A stretch of 64,000 nucleotides of DNA from Lactobacillus sp. Sy-1. GTDB taxonomy: Bacteria; Bacillota; Bacilli; Lactobacillales; Lactobacillaceae. Made by a program: the position numbers and the translations under genes. Location: contig NZ_JACCIU010000002.1 of the NCBI RefSeq assembly GCF_019303535.1, forward strand, positions 124,001-188,000, written 5' to 3'. The notes beneath the pieces are model-generated. The model was not told the DNA's origin and did not search any database. It saw nothing but the letters and a program-made list of their open reading frames with translations. Shown here one piece after another: positions 8,175 through 18,749 of the stretch. Numbering within the stretch: the first letter of the stretch is position 1; each line of letters opens with the position of its first letter.

Positions 8175-8657
8175 AATATTTTAAGCCCTAATTCCACATT
8201 TAATGGCTAAAAAAGCCTTAATATCAATAGTTAGCGTTAAATTTATCATTTTTTTGGGTTTTACAAGATGTATTTTTGATAATTTACCATGCTGATTTGA
8301 ATCGTTTTATTTGAGAATGAATTCATCTCATTTTTTAATGATCTCTCGACCTAATTTTAGTTTTTTCAAATTTTTTTGAAAAAATTTTTATTTTTTATTT
8401 TTTGGGTTGGTGATTTTAAATCGATTATTGTTATAACAAGGTTTTAAGGATTAGATTTACTAATCTATAAAATTGTATACGTTCTAATTATGAAACATAA
8501 AGCAATTTATTGTTTCGTAAAATGCGATATATTGGCAATTATTATATCTTGTACGACTTTTATTGAAAATTGATAGTGCTATACTTCGTGATATCGATAA
8601 GTCATCAACAGCTAATTAGTTGATTAGTAAGTGATTAAAATCAATTAATAAAAATGG
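8175..8657. other. AT-rich gene-free stretch between divergent T-box promoters
   Basis: About 480 bp of very AT-rich sequence with long A and T runs. I find no ORF with a ribosome site and no RNA gene. It may hold upstream promoter elements or DNA bends for the two divergent transcripts. Confidence 0.5.
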
Positions 8658-8686
8658 TTGACGAATTGATTTTATTAGTTTATTCT
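8658..8686 (+). promoter_or_regulatory. Promoter of the leu T-box transcript
   Basis: TTGACG, a 17-bp spacer and TATTCT. The same TATTCT -10 is used by the T-box promoter of glyA at 32484. The leader would start near 8693. Confidence 0.6.
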
Positions 8687-8692
8687 AATAAA

Positions 8693-9006
8693 CATTAAAT
8701 CAAAAGTTAATATTAAAAATCATTTTAAATACATGAAAAAGTAAAATTTAAGAATTTTTCAGAGAGCATTGATTAGTTGAAACAATGTACTTTCTTAAAG
8801 GTTGAAAAATCTGTATTAGTTTGAGCTTTTCTAGAGGAGCTTGGGTGTGACGACCTTTATCTGCGTCTGAGTATAAGCATTTAGTTGTCGTACTCAAAGA
8901 GGTTGATTACGTGAGTAGTCAGCGAATAAAGGTGGTACCGCGTTAAAACGTCCTTTCCTAAACTAAGTTATTCAATAACTTAGTTTAGGAAAGGACGTTT
9001 TTTTTG
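8693..9006 (+). promoter_or_regulatory. T-box riboswitch upstream of leuA, probably leucine-responsive
   Basis: GGTGGTACCGCG lies at 8931-8942. The terminator (8946-9006) is a perfect inverted repeat of about 27 bp around a three-base loop, followed by eight Ts, unusually long for a T-box terminator. The upstream part pairs AAAGGT (near 8796) with ACCTTT (near 8850), but I do not see the usual GGTGAAA distal loop, so Stem I looks atypical. Leucine specificity is inferred from the genes; CTT occurs at a plausible specifier place. Confidence 0.85.
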
Positions 9007-9035
9007 TAAATTTATATTGAAATGGAGTGTTGGTT

Positions 9036-10217
9036 ATGACAACTAGTAATGATAAGATGATTCAGATTTTTGATACTTCCCTTCGTGATGGTGAACAAAC
9101 CATTGGAGTTAACTTCTCAATCGAGCAAAAGATTCAAATTGCTAAGCAGCTAGAAAAATGGGGCGTTGATATCATTGAAGCAGGATTTCCAGTTGCTTCT
9201 CCTGACGACTTTAAAGCCGTTAAAGCGGTTGCGGAAAATGTTGATCATGCTTGTGTTACCGGATTAGCCAGAGCCAAAAAGGCAGACATCGATGCATGTG
9301 TTGAAGCAACTAAGAATGCTAAGAACAAACAAATCCATGTGTTCATCGGAACGAGCCCAATCCATCGTGAATATAAATTGCATATGACTAAGGCTGAAAA
9401 CTTAGCAGTAATTCGGAAGTGCGTTAGTTACGCTAATCAATTCTTCGATAAGGTGCAGTTTTCACCGGAAGATGCAACCAGAACTGAACCAGAATACTTA
9501 GTAGAAGCAATTAACGTAGCAATTGATGCTGGGGCAACGGTAATCAACATTGCTGACACCGTTGGTTATACCAATCCAATTGAATTCGGAAGGTTATTCG
9601 ATTACATGCGTGCTAACGTTCCACGCTTTGATGATGTGATTTTCTCAGTTCATTGCCATGATGACTTAGGAATGTCCGTTGCAAATGCAATTGCCGGCGT
9701 GGAACATGGCGCATCCAGAATTGAAGGAACTGTGAATGGAATTGGGGAACGGGCTGGTAACACCGCCCTTGAAGAAGTGGCTGCTGCGTTTATGGTCCGG
9801 AGTGATTACTACCCATATAAGACCAATATTAACTTAAAAGCAACGAAGGAAACTGCTGATATGATCAGTGAATTTACCAGGATGCCAATTCCACATAATA
9901 AAGCAATCATCGGTCAAAACGCATTTTCTCATGAATCAGGAATTCACCAAGATGGAATGCTAAAGAACCGGAACACATATGAAATCTTAACCCCAGAGTC
10001 AGTTGGAATGGATGCTACCCACATCATATTAGGAAAACTATCTGGTTCACATGCGGTAATGCAAGAATTACAAAAGATGGGATATGAAGTTGATCGAGAA
10101 GCAATGGCAACAATTTTCCCAGAATTTAAAAGGGTTGCCGATAAACAACCCATTGTAAACGATCACGACCTGGCTTCAATTATGAAAAAGATAGGGGTGG
10201 TTGCGAATGCCAAATAG
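9036..10217 (+). CDS. leuA: 2-isopropylmalate synthase, short form
   Basis: This enzyme joins acetyl-CoA and 2-ketoisovalerate, the first committed step to leucine. The catalytic barrel is clear: IFDTSLRDGEQTIGVNF at the start, the metal histidines in SVHCHDDLGM and the NGIGERAGN loop. ATG 9036 is chosen over GTG 9027 because TGGAG lies at good distance. The protein has only 393 residues, against about 500-520 for usual LeuA. It ends after the linker subdomain and lacks the C-terminal leucine-binding domain. leuB overlaps its end, so no domain is lost to a frameshift downstream. Feedback control is probably absent, leaving the T-box as the main control. Confidence 0.92.
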   Translation: MTTSNDKMIQIFDTSLRDGEQTIGVNFSIEQKIQIAKQLEKWGVDIIEAGFPVASPDDFKAVKAVAENVDHACVTGLARAKKADIDACVEATKNAKNKQIHVFIGTSPIHREYKLHMTKAENLAVIRKCVSYANQFFDKVQFSPEDATRTEPEYLVEAINVAIDAGATVINIADTVGYTNPIEFGRLFDYMRANVPRFDDVIFSVHCHDDLGMSVANAIAGVEHGASRIEGTVNGIGERAGNTALEEVAAAFMVRSDYYPYKTNINLKATKETADMISEFTRMPIPHNKAIIGQNAFSHESGIHQDGMLKNRNTYEILTPESVGMDATHIILGKLSGSHAVMQELQKMGYEVDREAMATIFPEFKRVADKQPIVNDHDLASIMKKIGVVANAK

Positions 10218-11271
10218 AATTACCGTTTTAGATGGTGACTACATCGGTCCAGAAATTATGAAGGCTGGATTACAAGTGCTGGCAGCAGTTACCAAAGATT
10301 CGGATTTTGAATATCAAATTACCCACGCCCCCTTTGGTGGCCAGGCAATTGATGAAGTGGGAGAGCCACTTCCACAAACAACAGTTGATGAATGTAAGAA
10401 CAGTGATGCGGTTTTACTTTCCGCAATCGGGGGACCGAAATGGGATCAATGTCCAAAGCGGCCGGAACAAGGATTGTTAGCAATTCGAAAGGCGTTAAAC
10501 CTATTTGCTAACATTCGACCCACTAAGATTTCTAAAGCAATGATGGAATATTCACCATTGAAGAAAATCTCACCAGTTGATTTTGTAATTGTAAGAGAAC
10601 TGACCAGTGGAATTTACTTCGGTGAACCGCGTGAAAAGAATGCTGACGATGCTTTTGATACCATGCGCTACACTAAAAACGAAATTAAACGGGTCACTAA
10701 GATTGCGTTTGAGATGGCTCAGGGTCGTAACCATAAGGTAACGTTAGTTGATAAATCAAACGTGTTAGCAACTAGTAAGTTCTGGCGAGAAATCGTTGGC
10801 GAGATGGCCAAGCAATATCCAGATGTAGAAGTAGATTATTGCTACGTTGATGCAGCAGCTATGAAGATCATTAGTAACCCTGCTCAGTTTGATGTTATTT
10901 TAACAGAAAATTTATTTGGGGACATTTTAAGTGATGAAGCCGCTCAGATTACCGGTTCATTAGGAACGATTCCTTCAATGAGTAAGGGAGATGGGCAGGT
11001 TGCCCTATACGAACCAATTCATGGTTCTGCTCCAGATATTGCTGGAAAGGGAATCGCTAATCCATTTTCAATGATTAATTCCGTAGCAATGATGCTTGAA
11101 AATTCATTTGGTAGAAAAGACTTGGCAATAAGAATCGAAGATGCCGTTAACCAAGCGGTAGCAGCAAAAGTTGTCACCCCTGACTTAGGTGGCAATTATC
11201 AAACTCAAGCGGTGACCAACGCCGTAATTCAAAATATAGAAAGGGTGGGAGTAGCATGTCAAAAACAATGA
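10207..11271 (+). CDS. leuB: 3-isopropylmalate dehydrogenase
   Basis: The 354-residue protein oxidises and decarboxylates 3-isopropylmalate with NAD+. Family motifs include [12 protein letters not shown] at the N terminus (usual form GDGIGPEI, so Tyr replaces Gly here) and [11 protein letters not shown]. The substrate region [14 protein letters not shown] and the NAD site [15 protein letters not shown] are also present. The start overlaps the leuA end by 11 bp and is preceded by GGGGTGG, which indicates translational coupling. Length is normal. Confidence 0.95.
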   Translation: MPNRITVLDGDYIGPEIMKAGLQVLAAVTKDSDFEYQITHAPFGGQAIDEVGEPLPQTTVDECKNSDAVLLSAIGGPKWDQCPKRPEQGLLAIRKALNLFANIRPTKISKAMMEYSPLKKISPVDFVIVRELTSGIYFGEPREKNADDAFDTMRYTKNEIKRVTKIAFEMAQGRNHKVTLVDKSNVLATSKFWREIVGEMAKQYPDVEVDYCYVDAAAMKIISNPAQFDVILTENLFGDILSDEAAQITGSLGTIPSMSKGDGQVALYEPIHGSAPDIAGKGIANPFSMINSVAMMLENSFGRKDLAIRIEDAVNQAVAAKVVTPDLGGNYQTQAVTNAVIQNIERVGVACQKQ

Positions 11272-12629
11272 TTGATAAAATTTGGGATCAACATGTAATT
11301 GAAGGAACAGAAGGTGAACCGCAATTATTATACGTTGATCTTCACTTGTTGCATGAAGTAACCTCCCCCCAAGCATTTGAAGGCCTTCGTGAAAACAACC
11401 GTCCGGTACGCCGCACTGACCGCACGTTCGCTACGATGGATCACAACGTACCAACCGTTGATATCTTCAACGTTAAGGATATGATTTCTAAGCGTCAGAT
11501 TGAAACGCTCGCTAAAAACTGCGAAGACTTTAACGTTCGGCTAGCTGATATGGGGCATGCAGACCAAGGAATCATCCATGCAATCGGACCTCAACTAGGA
11601 CTAACCCAACCGGGAATGATCATTGTATGTGGTGATTCACACACAGCAACCCACGGATCATTTGGTTCAATTGCATTCGGGATTGGGACTAGTGAAGTAG
11701 AACACGTGCTAGCAACGCAAACGATTTGGCAAACCAAGCCCAAGAAGATGGGGATTCGTGTTCATGGCAAAATGCCTAACGGAGTGTTTGCTAAGGACGT
11801 CATCATGGGAATCATCGCCCGCGAAGGAGTTTCATTCGGGACTGGATATGGAGTTGAATTCTACGGAGATACGATTCGCAATATGGAAATGGAGGAACGG
11901 ATGACGCTTTGTAACATGGCCATCGAAGGTGGCGCCAAGATGGGGTGTGTCGAATCCGATCAAAAGACATTCGATTACGTGCGGGGCCGGAAATACGCAC
12001 CTAAGAATATGGATAAGGCAATTGAGTATTGGAAACAATTTAAGACCGATGATGAAAGCGCCTTTGATAAGATTATTGATCTAGACGCAACTCAGTTGGC
12101 ACCATTCGTTTCATGGGGGACCAACCCGGGAATGGCAATTCCAATTGATGATGTTACACCTGAAATTAAAAACAGCGATGACAAAAAGGCTTACGACTAT
12201 GTCGGGCTTCAACCAGGGACTTCCCTAAAGGATGTGGATATTAAATGGGCGTTCTTTGGATCATGTACTAACGGTCGGCTATCCGACTTGAAGATTGCCG
12301 CTAGCATTCTAAAGGGGCGCCACATTGCGAAGGGCTTAACCGCCTGGGTGGTACCAGCATCCAGAACCATTAAGGAAACCGCTGAAAAAATGGGCATTGA
12401 TAAAATCTTTAAGGACGCGGGTTGTGAATGGCGCGAACCAGGATGCTCAGCCTGTTTAGGAATGAATCCGGATCACGTTCCGGCAGGAGTACATTGTGCA
12501 TCAACGTCTAACCGGAATTTTGAAGGGCGGCAAGGAGCTGGTTCTAGAACCCACTTAGCTAGTCCAGCAATGGTTGCAGCAGCAGCGATTCATGGCCACT
12601 TCATTGACATTAGAGAGGAAGCGATTTAA
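11256..12629 (+). CDS. leuC: 3-isopropylmalate dehydratase large subunit
   Basis: The 457-residue aconitase-family subunit isomerises 2- to 3-isopropylmalate together with LeuD. The three [4Fe-4S] cysteines are C337 in FGSCTNGR and C397/C400 in GCSACLGMN. Substrate residues occur in [13 protein letters not shown]. It overlaps leuB by 16 bp with GGGTGGGAG before the start. This is the Fe-S enzyme of the leucine pathway, and the complete SUF assembly genes follow leuD, which makes functional sense. Confidence 0.96.
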   Translation: MSKTMIDKIWDQHVIEGTEGEPQLLYVDLHLLHEVTSPQAFEGLRENNRPVRRTDRTFATMDHNVPTVDIFNVKDMISKRQIETLAKNCEDFNVRLADMGHADQGIIHAIGPQLGLTQPGMIIVCGDSHTATHGSFGSIAFGIGTSEVEHVLATQTIWQTKPKKMGIRVHGKMPNGVFAKDVIMGIIAREGVSFGTGYGVEFYGDTIRNMEMEERMTLCNMAIEGGAKMGCVESDQKTFDYVRGRKYAPKNMDKAIEYWKQFKTDDESAFDKIIDLDATQLAPFVSWGTNPGMAIPIDDVTPEIKNSDDKKAYDYVGLQPGTSLKDVDIKWAFFGSCTNGRLSDLKIAASILKGRHIAKGLTAWVVPASRTIKETAEKMGIDKIFKDAGCEWREPGCSACLGMNPDHVPAGVHCASTSNRNFEGRQGAGSRTHLASPAMVAAAAIHGHFIDIREEAI

Positions 12630-13214
12630 TTGGAAAAAATTACGGTTTTCACCTCAACTTCAGTGCCACTAATGAACGATAACATCGATACGGATCAATT
12701 AATCCCCAAGCAATTTCTAAAAAACATCTTAAAAACCGGGTTTGGCAAAAACCTACTATATGATTGGCGATACATAAAACCAAATGTTCCCAATCCGGAC
12801 TTTATTTTAAATAAACCAGAACGGCAAGGCGCACAAATCTTAGTTACCGGCGATAACTTTGGCTGCGGATCCTCAAGAGAACATGCCGTTTGGGCACTAA
12901 AGGACTATGGCTTTAGAGTGATTATTGCTGGTGGATACAGTGATATCTTCTATATGAATAGTACTAAGAATGGGGTATTAGCAATTAGAATGCCCAAGGG
13001 ACAACGTGAATTCTTAGCTCAGCTACCCGCAGACCAAGAAATGACGATTGACTTAATCCATCAAAAGGTAATTGCCGATGGGAAAGAGTTTAGCTTTGAT
13101 ATTGATGAAAAAATCAAGCATAAGCTGGTTAATGGATTGGACGACATTGCAATTACGATGGATTACATGGATAAAATCAAGGCTTACGAAAGTAAAATGC
13201 CAAACTTTAACTAA
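12630..13214 (+). CDS. leuD: 3-isopropylmalate dehydratase small subunit
   Basis: The 194-residue swivelling-domain subunit shows [13 protein letters not shown] and [17 protein letters not shown], both diagnostic for LeuD. It starts with TTG immediately after the leuC stop codon, with GAGAGGAAG in the end of leuC as ribosome site, so the two subunits are probably made in a fixed ratio. sufC begins 18 bp after its stop without a visible terminator or promoter. Confidence 0.95.
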   Translation: MEKITVFTSTSVPLMNDNIDTDQLIPKQFLKNILKTGFGKNLLYDWRYIKPNVPNPDFILNKPERQGAQILVTGDNFGCGSSREHAVWALKDYGFRVIIAGGYSDIFYMNSTKNGVLAIRMPKGQREFLAQLPADQEMTIDLIHQKVIADGKEFSFDIDEKIKHKLVNGLDDIAITMDYMDKIKAYESKMPNFN

Positions 13215-13232
13215 TATGGGAGTTGAACAATA

Positions 13233-14030
13233 ATGACAAAACTAGAAGTAAAAGACCTTCACGTTAGCTTTATTGATGAAGAAGAAGAAATTGAAAAGGA
13301 GATTTTAAAGGGGGTTAACTTGACCATCAATACGGGTGAAACCCATGCCATCATGGGGCCGAACGGGACTGGTAAATCAACGTTATCCGAAACGATCATG
13401 GGGAATCCAGCTTACACGGTTACAAGTGGCGACGTAATGATTGATGGGCAAAGCATCTTAGATAAGACGGTTGACGAGCGGGCCCGGGCCGGGTTATTTC
13501 TAGCAATGCAATATCCAGCGGAAATCAAGGGAATTACAAATGCTGAATTTATTCAAGCAGCGGTAAATGCAAGACGTCCTGAGGATGATCCAGTTCCGAT
13601 TCGCGAATTCTTATCTAGACTGGATAAGAGTGCCAAGATCTTAAACATGAGTGATTCAATGGTGGAACGGTATTTAAACGAAGGGTTCTCCGGTGGTGAA
13701 AAAAAGCGGAATGAAATTCTTCAAATGATGATGATCAAACCTAAGTTCTCAATCTTAGATGAAATTGATTCCGGACTAGATATTGACGCTCTGCAAGTTG
13801 TTTCACGGGGGGTAAACTCGATGGACAGCAGTCAGTTAGGAACGTTAATGATTACCCACTACCAACGAATCTTAAACTACATTAAACCAGACTTTGTGCA
13901 TGTAATGATGGGCGGCCGGGTCGTTAAGACTGGGGATGCTAGCTTAGCTGCCGAACTAGAAAATAATGGTTACGCTTCCTTACGTGATGAGTTAGGACTA
14001 GATATTGATTTGACTGACGAAAACGTCTAG
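13233..14030 (+). CDS. sufC: SUF system ATPase
   Basis: The 265-residue ABC-type ATPase has Walker A GPNGTGKST, signature FSGGEKKRNEILQ and Walker B FSILDEIDSGLDIDAL, the last in the form specific to SufC. It works in the cytosol in the SufBCD scaffold, where ATP use drives Fe-S cluster assembly. The gene order sufCDSUB is the usual Firmicutes order. The ribosome site is GGGAG. It follows leuD by 18 bp, so it probably belongs to the leu transcript. Confidence 0.96.
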   Translation: MTKLEVKDLHVSFIDEEEEIEKEILKGVNLTINTGETHAIMGPNGTGKSTLSETIMGNPAYTVTSGDVMIDGQSILDKTVDERARAGLFLAMQYPAEIKGITNAEFIQAAVNARRPEDDPVPIREFLSRLDKSAKILNMSDSMVERYLNEGFSGGEKKRNEILQMMMIKPKFSILDEIDSGLDIDALQVVSRGVNSMDSSQLGTLMITHYQRILNYIKPDFVHVMMGGRVVKTGDASLAAELENNGYASLRDELGLDIDLTDENV

Positions 14031-14042
14031 GAGGTGCCAGCA

Positions 14043-15326
14043 ATGATCAAGGATAAGTTTATGCGTCAAATGACCCCCACAATGATTAAGGACGCGGTGT
14101 TTGAAGATGAACCAGAATGGATGACTGAATTTCGGGTAAATGCTTTTGAACAAATGGCTTCATTAGATTTACCAAAGTTCGATAAGATGGACTATCATGC
14201 ATGGCGCTTTATTAGCCACCCGAGTCAACATCCCGCAACAAAAACCGAAATTACAGATGCAGTTCAAGCTGAGATTGATAAATACGAAATCGCCACCGTG
14301 GGAAGTCGCACCGTGCGGAGTCAACCTAACGATGAAATGGTCGATAACGACGTCATCTGTTGTGACTTCCAATCGGCATTTCAAAACTACCCCGAATTAA
14401 TTAAGCCCTATTTAATGCAAAACGAGCAAATGCAAAAGGATCGGTTAAACTGCTTAGAAAGTTCTTTAACCAACAACGGGATTTTTATTTACGTTCCGCA
14501 AAACGTGAAGTTAACGATGCCAATCAAGGTATTCATGGCTGAAAATAATTTTAAAGCCGCATCAACGTTCAGCCGGGTCATTGTCGTTGCTGATGAGGGG
14601 AGTAAGTTTGACGTTGTCCAAAAATTAAGTAGCGTTGGTGACCAAAAAAAGGTAACCCATGTGAACATTGAAGTCCATGCCAAAGCTAATAGTAACGTTC
14701 AATTTTTCTCACTAGATTCAATTGGAGCATCAAACACTGCCTTCGTTATGCGGCATGCCCGGGTCGACAAACGCGCGAAGATGAATTGGATGATTGGATC
14801 GTTTAATGATAGTAATACCATTTCTGATATTGCTACCGACTTAGTTGGCGAGGGTTCAAGCGGAAACACCAGAATCGTATCAATCGCTAATCATAGCCAA
14901 CAACAAGGAATTAACACCAGAATTACCAATTATGGTCGGCATTCTGATGGTGAAATTAGTCAACGAGGCGCTATCTTAGACCGCGCTAAAATTGTTTTTA
15001 ACGGGGTTGGTAAGGTTGCTCACGGTGCCCATGGCGCTAACAACCAACAGGAAAACAGCGTTTTGATGCTATCAGATGAGGCTAGTGGTGATGCGAACCC
15101 AATCCTCCTAATTGATGAAAATGATGTGATTGCCGGTCATAAGGCCAGCATCGGAAAAATTGACGAACGCCAATTATATTACCTAATGAGTCGGGGAATT
15201 AAACCAGAAATTGCTAAGAAGTTGGTAATTAGGGGCTTCTTAGGAATTATTCTTTCCCACATTCCTTCTCAATCAATTAAAGCGCAGATGATTAACATTA
15301 TTGAAGGGAAGCTTGCCAATGATTAA
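14043..15326 (+). CDS. sufD: SUF scaffold protein SufD
   Basis: The 427-residue protein belongs to the SufB/SufD family: PEWMTEFRVNAFEQM at the N terminus, beta-helix core, and the C-terminal [16 protein letters not shown] segment shared with SufB. SufD pairs with SufB on SufC in the cluster-building scaffold. ATG 14043 is preferred to GTG 14034 because AGGAGGTG sits at ideal distance. The start lies 12 bp after sufC and the end overlaps sufS. Confidence 0.95.
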   Translation: MIKDKFMRQMTPTMIKDAVFEDEPEWMTEFRVNAFEQMASLDLPKFDKMDYHAWRFISHPSQHPATKTEITDAVQAEIDKYEIATVGSRTVRSQPNDEMVDNDVICCDFQSAFQNYPELIKPYLMQNEQMQKDRLNCLESSLTNNGIFIYVPQNVKLTMPIKVFMAENNFKAASTFSRVIVVADEGSKFDVVQKLSSVGDQKKVTHVNIEVHAKANSNVQFFSLDSIGASNTAFVMRHARVDKRAKMNWMIGSFNDSNTISDIATDLVGEGSSGNTRIVSIANHSQQQGINTRITNYGRHSDGEISQRGAILDRAKIVFNGVGKVAHGAHGANNQQENSVLMLSDEASGDANPILLIDENDVIAGHKASIGKIDERQLYYLMSRGIKPEIAKKLVIRGFLGIILSHIPSQSIKAQMINIIEGKLAND

Positions 15327-16569
15327 AAGCGAAGTTAAAACTGATTTTCCGATTTTAAAACGGATGGTAAACGGTGAACCAATGGTTTACCTGGATAACG
15401 CAGCGACATCCCAAAAGCCCCAGTCAGTAATTGACAAGCTCACCGACTACTACGTGAGCACTAACGCAAACGTGCATCGCGGGGTTAGCACCATTTCAGT
15501 TCAAGCCACTGACGAATACGAAGCAGCGCGAAGTGCTACCGCCAGTTTTATTAACGCCCCGAGTAGCCGCAACATCGTGTTTACCCGGTCAACGACCGAA
15601 AGTTTGAACTGGATTGCTTCTGGGTATGCTGATAATGTTATTCAACCCGGTGATGAGATTGTCATTACCGTTGCTGAACACCACAGTAACATCGTTCCAT
15701 GGCAACAAGTTGCTAAAAGACACCATGCAACTTTAAAGTACGTTACCCTAGCTGCGAATGGTCAGATTGACATGGCGGATGCTAAACAAAAGATCACTGA
15801 TCGCACCAAAATCGTTTCAATCAACCAGGTGTCGAACGTAATGGGCGCCATTAATCCAGTTACACAGATTAGTGAAATTGCCCATCAGCACGGAGCGGTC
15901 ATGGTGGTAGACGCAGCCCAATCTGCTCCGCATATTCCAATTGATGTCCAAGCCATTGATGCAGACTTCCTGGCGTTTTCAGGTCACAAGATGTTAGGAC
16001 CGACTGGGATTGGGGTGTTATACGGCAAGGCGGAACGGTTAGCTGAAATGCAACCGGTGCAATTCGGTGGTGAAATGATTGATATGGTGACCCAGCAAAC
16101 GGCGACCTTTCAACCAGCACCATTAAAATTTGAAGCCGGAACGCCTAACATTGCTGGCGCAATTGGGCTCCATGCAGCCATTGACTACCTAAACCAAATT
16201 GGCATGGCTGAAATTCATCGGCATGACCAGGAATTAACCAAGCGTTGCATTGATAAAATGAAGCAGATTCCGGGAATCATCATCTACGGCGATGATGATC
16301 CGGTTAACCATAACGGAGTGGTAACCTTCAACGTTGCTGGAATTCATCCCCACGACGTTGCAACCGGATTAGATATGGAAGGAATCGAAGTTCGCGCTGG
16401 ACATCACTGTGCACAACCATTAATGAATTACATCGGGGTAGAATCCACCGTCCGGGTGAGTTTTTACTTCTATAATAGTAACGCTGATGTAGACCGGTTT
16501 ATTAAAGCATTAGAAACGGTAAAGGAGTTTTTTGCCAATGAGTTTGATGAAGCTGAACCAACTATATAG
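15319..16569 (+). CDS. sufS: Cysteine desulfurase SufS
   Basis: The 416-residue PLP enzyme takes sulfur from cysteine and forms a persulfide for SufU. The PLP lysine is K224 in SGHKMLGPTG and the sulfur-carrying cysteine is C364 in RAGHHCAQP. The N-terminal DNAATSQKP motif is typical of group II desulfurases. It overlaps sufD by 8 bp with AGGGAAG as ribosome site, and overlaps sufU at its end, so coupling is likely. Confidence 0.96.
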   Translation: MIKSEVKTDFPILKRMVNGEPMVYLDNAATSQKPQSVIDKLTDYYVSTNANVHRGVSTISVQATDEYEAARSATASFINAPSSRNIVFTRSTTESLNWIASGYADNVIQPGDEIVITVAEHHSNIVPWQQVAKRHHATLKYVTLAANGQIDMADAKQKITDRTKIVSINQVSNVMGAINPVTQISEIAHQHGAVMVVDAAQSAPHIPIDVQAIDADFLAFSGHKMLGPTGIGVLYGKAERLAEMQPVQFGGEMIDMVTQQTATFQPAPLKFEAGTPNIAGAIGLHAAIDYLNQIGMAEIHRHDQELTKRCIDKMKQIPGIIIYGDDDPVNHNGVVTFNVAGIHPHDVATGLDMEGIEVRAGHHCAQPLMNYIGVESTVRVSFYFYNSNADVDRFIKALETVKEFFANEFDEAEPTI

Positions 16570-16996
16570 AAGCGTCATCTTGGATCATGCTAATCACCCC
16601 AGAAACTTTGGGGAACTAGCAACTCGCACTTCAGACTTAGTTTTAAGAAACCCCAGTTGTGGGGATATTATTAACGTTCAGATTCAAGTTGAGGCTAACC
16701 AGATTAGGGCAATTAAGTTTCGGGGCAGCGGATGCACAATTTCAAACGCCTCCGCAAGTATTATGACCACCATGGTCAAGGGAAAGTCCCTCGCAGCAGC
16801 TCGACGGATAATCAATTTATTCTTGGATAACATTGTGAATAAGGAGATTAAAGAAGATGAGCAGGATCAATTAGGGGATGCACTATTACTTAGTAACGTT
16901 GCTAAGTTCCCCACTCGCATTCGTTGCGCCACACTTAGTTGGCACGCCCTAGCAGATTTAATTGATGAGCAAGAAGGAGTGAAAATTAATGACTGA
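16538..16996 (+). CDS. sufU: Sulfur-transfer protein SufU
   Basis: This 152-residue zinc protein accepts sulfur from SufS in Gram-positive bacteria. Its zinc ligands are present: C41 and D43 in NPSCGD, C66 in [10 protein letters not shown] and the last cysteine in RIRCATLSW. It overlaps the end of sufS by 32 bp and the start of sufB by 8 bp. ATG 16538 has AAAGGAG ten bases upstream; the TTG six bases earlier is an alternative. Confidence 0.95.
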   Translation: MSLMKLNQLYRSVILDHANHPRNFGELATRTSDLVLRNPSCGDIINVQIQVEANQIRAIKFRGSGCTISNASASIMTTMVKGKSLAAARRIINLFLDNIVNKEIKEDEQDQLGDALLLSNVAKFPTRIRCATLSWHALADLIDEQEGVKIND

Positions 16997-18392
16997 TATT
17001 GCAGAAGTATTGCCAGATAAAGATTACGAATTTGGGTTCCATGATGATGTTAAACCAGTATTTTCAACCGGGGAAGGATTAAACGAAGATATCATTCGTC
17101 AAATTTCCAAGGAAAAGAACGAACCCGAATGGATGCTTGAATACCGGTTAAATTCATACCATACCTACCTTAAGATTGAGGATCCGCCATTCGGGCCTGA
17201 CCTAAGTGGAATGGATTTAGACCACATGAAGTACTACCAGAAATCAACCGATAAAAAGTACCGGGATTGGAATGACGTTCCTGAAAAAATTAAGGAAACG
17301 TTCGATCGGATTGGGGTTCCAGAAGCAGAACGGAAGTACCTAGCTGGCTCATCCGCCCAATACGAATCTGAATCTGTTTATCACCACATGAAAGATGAAT
17401 TAGATAAGCAGGGAATTATCTTTACCGATACTGATACCGCATTGCAAAAGTACCCAGAACTATTTAAAAAGTGGTTCGGGAAGTTAATTAAACCAACCAA
17501 CAATAAGTTTGCAGCTCTTAACGGAGCGGTTTGGTCCGGTGGAACCTTCATTTACGTTCCGAAGGGGGTCGTCGTTTCCGCACCAATTCAAACCTACTTC
17601 AGAATCAACGCTGCCAATTCCGGACAATTTGAAAGAACGCTAATTATTGTTGATGAACATGCCCATTTGGAATACGTAGAAGGTTGTACAGCACCTACAT
17701 ATAATTCTGATAGCCTACACGCTGCAGTTGTTGAGGTCAATGTACTGCCACATGCCTACTGTCGATACACCACGATTCAAAACTGGTCCAACAATGTTTA
17801 TAGCCTGGAAACTAAACGGGCGCAAGCACTGGAAGACGCAGTCATGGAATGGGTGGACGGAAACCTAGGATCCAAGGTCACCATGAAGTACCCTTCAGTT
17901 TACTTGAACGGACGGGGCGCTAAGGGGACGATGTTATCGATTGCCGTTGCCGGAAATAATATTAAGTCCGATACCGGAGCCCAGATGATTCATAACGCAC
18001 CGGATACTTCCTCTTCAATCATCTCGAAGTCCATCGCTAAGGATGGTGGTTCAGTTGATTACCGTGGAAAGGTCCGGTTTGCAAAGAACAGTCCTGGCTC
18101 GCACTGTCACGTTGAATGTGACACGATCATTATGGATGATCAATCAACCAGTGACACGATTCCATACAACGAAATTTATAATAGTGACGTTTCAATGGAA
18201 CACGAAGCAAAGGTTTCAAAGATCTCAGAAGAACAATTGTACTACTTGATGTCACGCGGCATCACGGAACAAAAAGCAACTGAGATGATTATTATGAGCT
18301 TCATCGAACCATTTACTAAGGAGCTTCCAATGGAATACGCAGTTGAATTAAACCGGTTGATTAGCTTTGAAATGGAAGGTTCAATTGGATAA
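16989..18392 (+). CDS. sufB: SUF scaffold protein SufB
   Basis: The 467-residue protein is the main scaffold on which the cluster forms. Recognisable are the N-terminal [17 protein letters not shown], the core [20 protein letters not shown] containing the conserved cysteine, and the C-terminal [12 protein letters not shown]. Length is normal for SufB and longer than SufD, which settles the assignment. It overlaps sufU by 8 bp and has AAGGAG just upstream. The SufT-like gene begins 14 bp after its stop. Confidence 0.96.
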   Translation: MTDIAEVLPDKDYEFGFHDDVKPVFSTGEGLNEDIIRQISKEKNEPEWMLEYRLNSYHTYLKIEDPPFGPDLSGMDLDHMKYYQKSTDKKYRDWNDVPEKIKETFDRIGVPEAERKYLAGSSAQYESESVYHHMKDELDKQGIIFTDTDTALQKYPELFKKWFGKLIKPTNNKFAALNGAVWSGGTFIYVPKGVVVSAPIQTYFRINAANSGQFERTLIIVDEHAHLEYVEGCTAPTYNSDSLHAAVVEVNVLPHAYCRYTTIQNWSNNVYSLETKRAQALEDAVMEWVDGNLGSKVTMKYPSVYLNGRGAKGTMLSIAVAGNNIKSDTGAQMIHNAPDTSSSIISKSIAKDGGSVDYRGKVRFAKNSPGSHCHVECDTIIMDDQSTSDTIPYNEIYNSDVSMEHEAKVSKISEEQLYYLMSRGITEQKATEMIIMSFIEPFTKELPMEYAVELNRLISFEMEGSIG

Positions 18393-18406
18393 AGGTGGGA
18401 ATTAAA

Positions 18407-18712
18407 ATGGAAATTGAAAAGAATAAGTATACTGATGCGCTAGAAAACGTGATTGACCCAGAACTATACATTGATATTGTGAACTTAGGGTTGATTTATC
18501 GAATCGATGTTGATGAAGAACATCACTGTACGGTTACGATGACGTTAACGATTATGGGGTGTCCATTAAGTGACTATCTTTTTGATCAAATTAAGGAACA
18601 ACTAATTGGTTTCCCGGAAATTAACGACGTAAAGGTAAACTTAATTTGGAATCCGGCATGGTCAATCGATAATATGTCACGTGAAGCACGAATGCAACTA
18701 GGAATTCATTAG
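18407..18712 (+). CDS. SufT/MIP18-family Fe-S maturation protein
   Basis: The 101-residue protein is a DUF59 (MIP18/PaaD-like) domain alone: NVIDPELYIDIVNLGLIY at the start, MTLTIMGCPLSDYL with the conserved cysteine, and VNLIWNPAWSIDNMS. Such proteins help deliver Fe-S clusters and often sit beside suf genes. ATG 18407 has AAAGGTGG at good distance; an in-frame GTG lies 12 bp earlier. The NRAMP-like gene follows after 37 bp. Confidence 0.9.
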   Translation: MEIEKNKYTDALENVIDPELYIDIVNLGLIYRIDVDEEHHCTVTMTLTIMGCPLSDYLFDQIKEQLIGFPEINDVKVNLIWNPAWSIDNMSREARMQLGIH

Positions 18713-18749
18713 CAACAATAATGATTTAATTTGAGAGGAAGTGGTAGCA

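Noticed and set aside
10150-10260. Frameshift that could have cut off a LeuA regulatory domain
   Set aside because: leuB overlaps the leuA end by 11 bp and is intact, so no remnant of the domain is present.
11812-12038. Overlapping antisense ORFs inside leuC
   Set aside because: They have no ribosome site and lie opposite a well-conserved enzyme; they are frame shadows.
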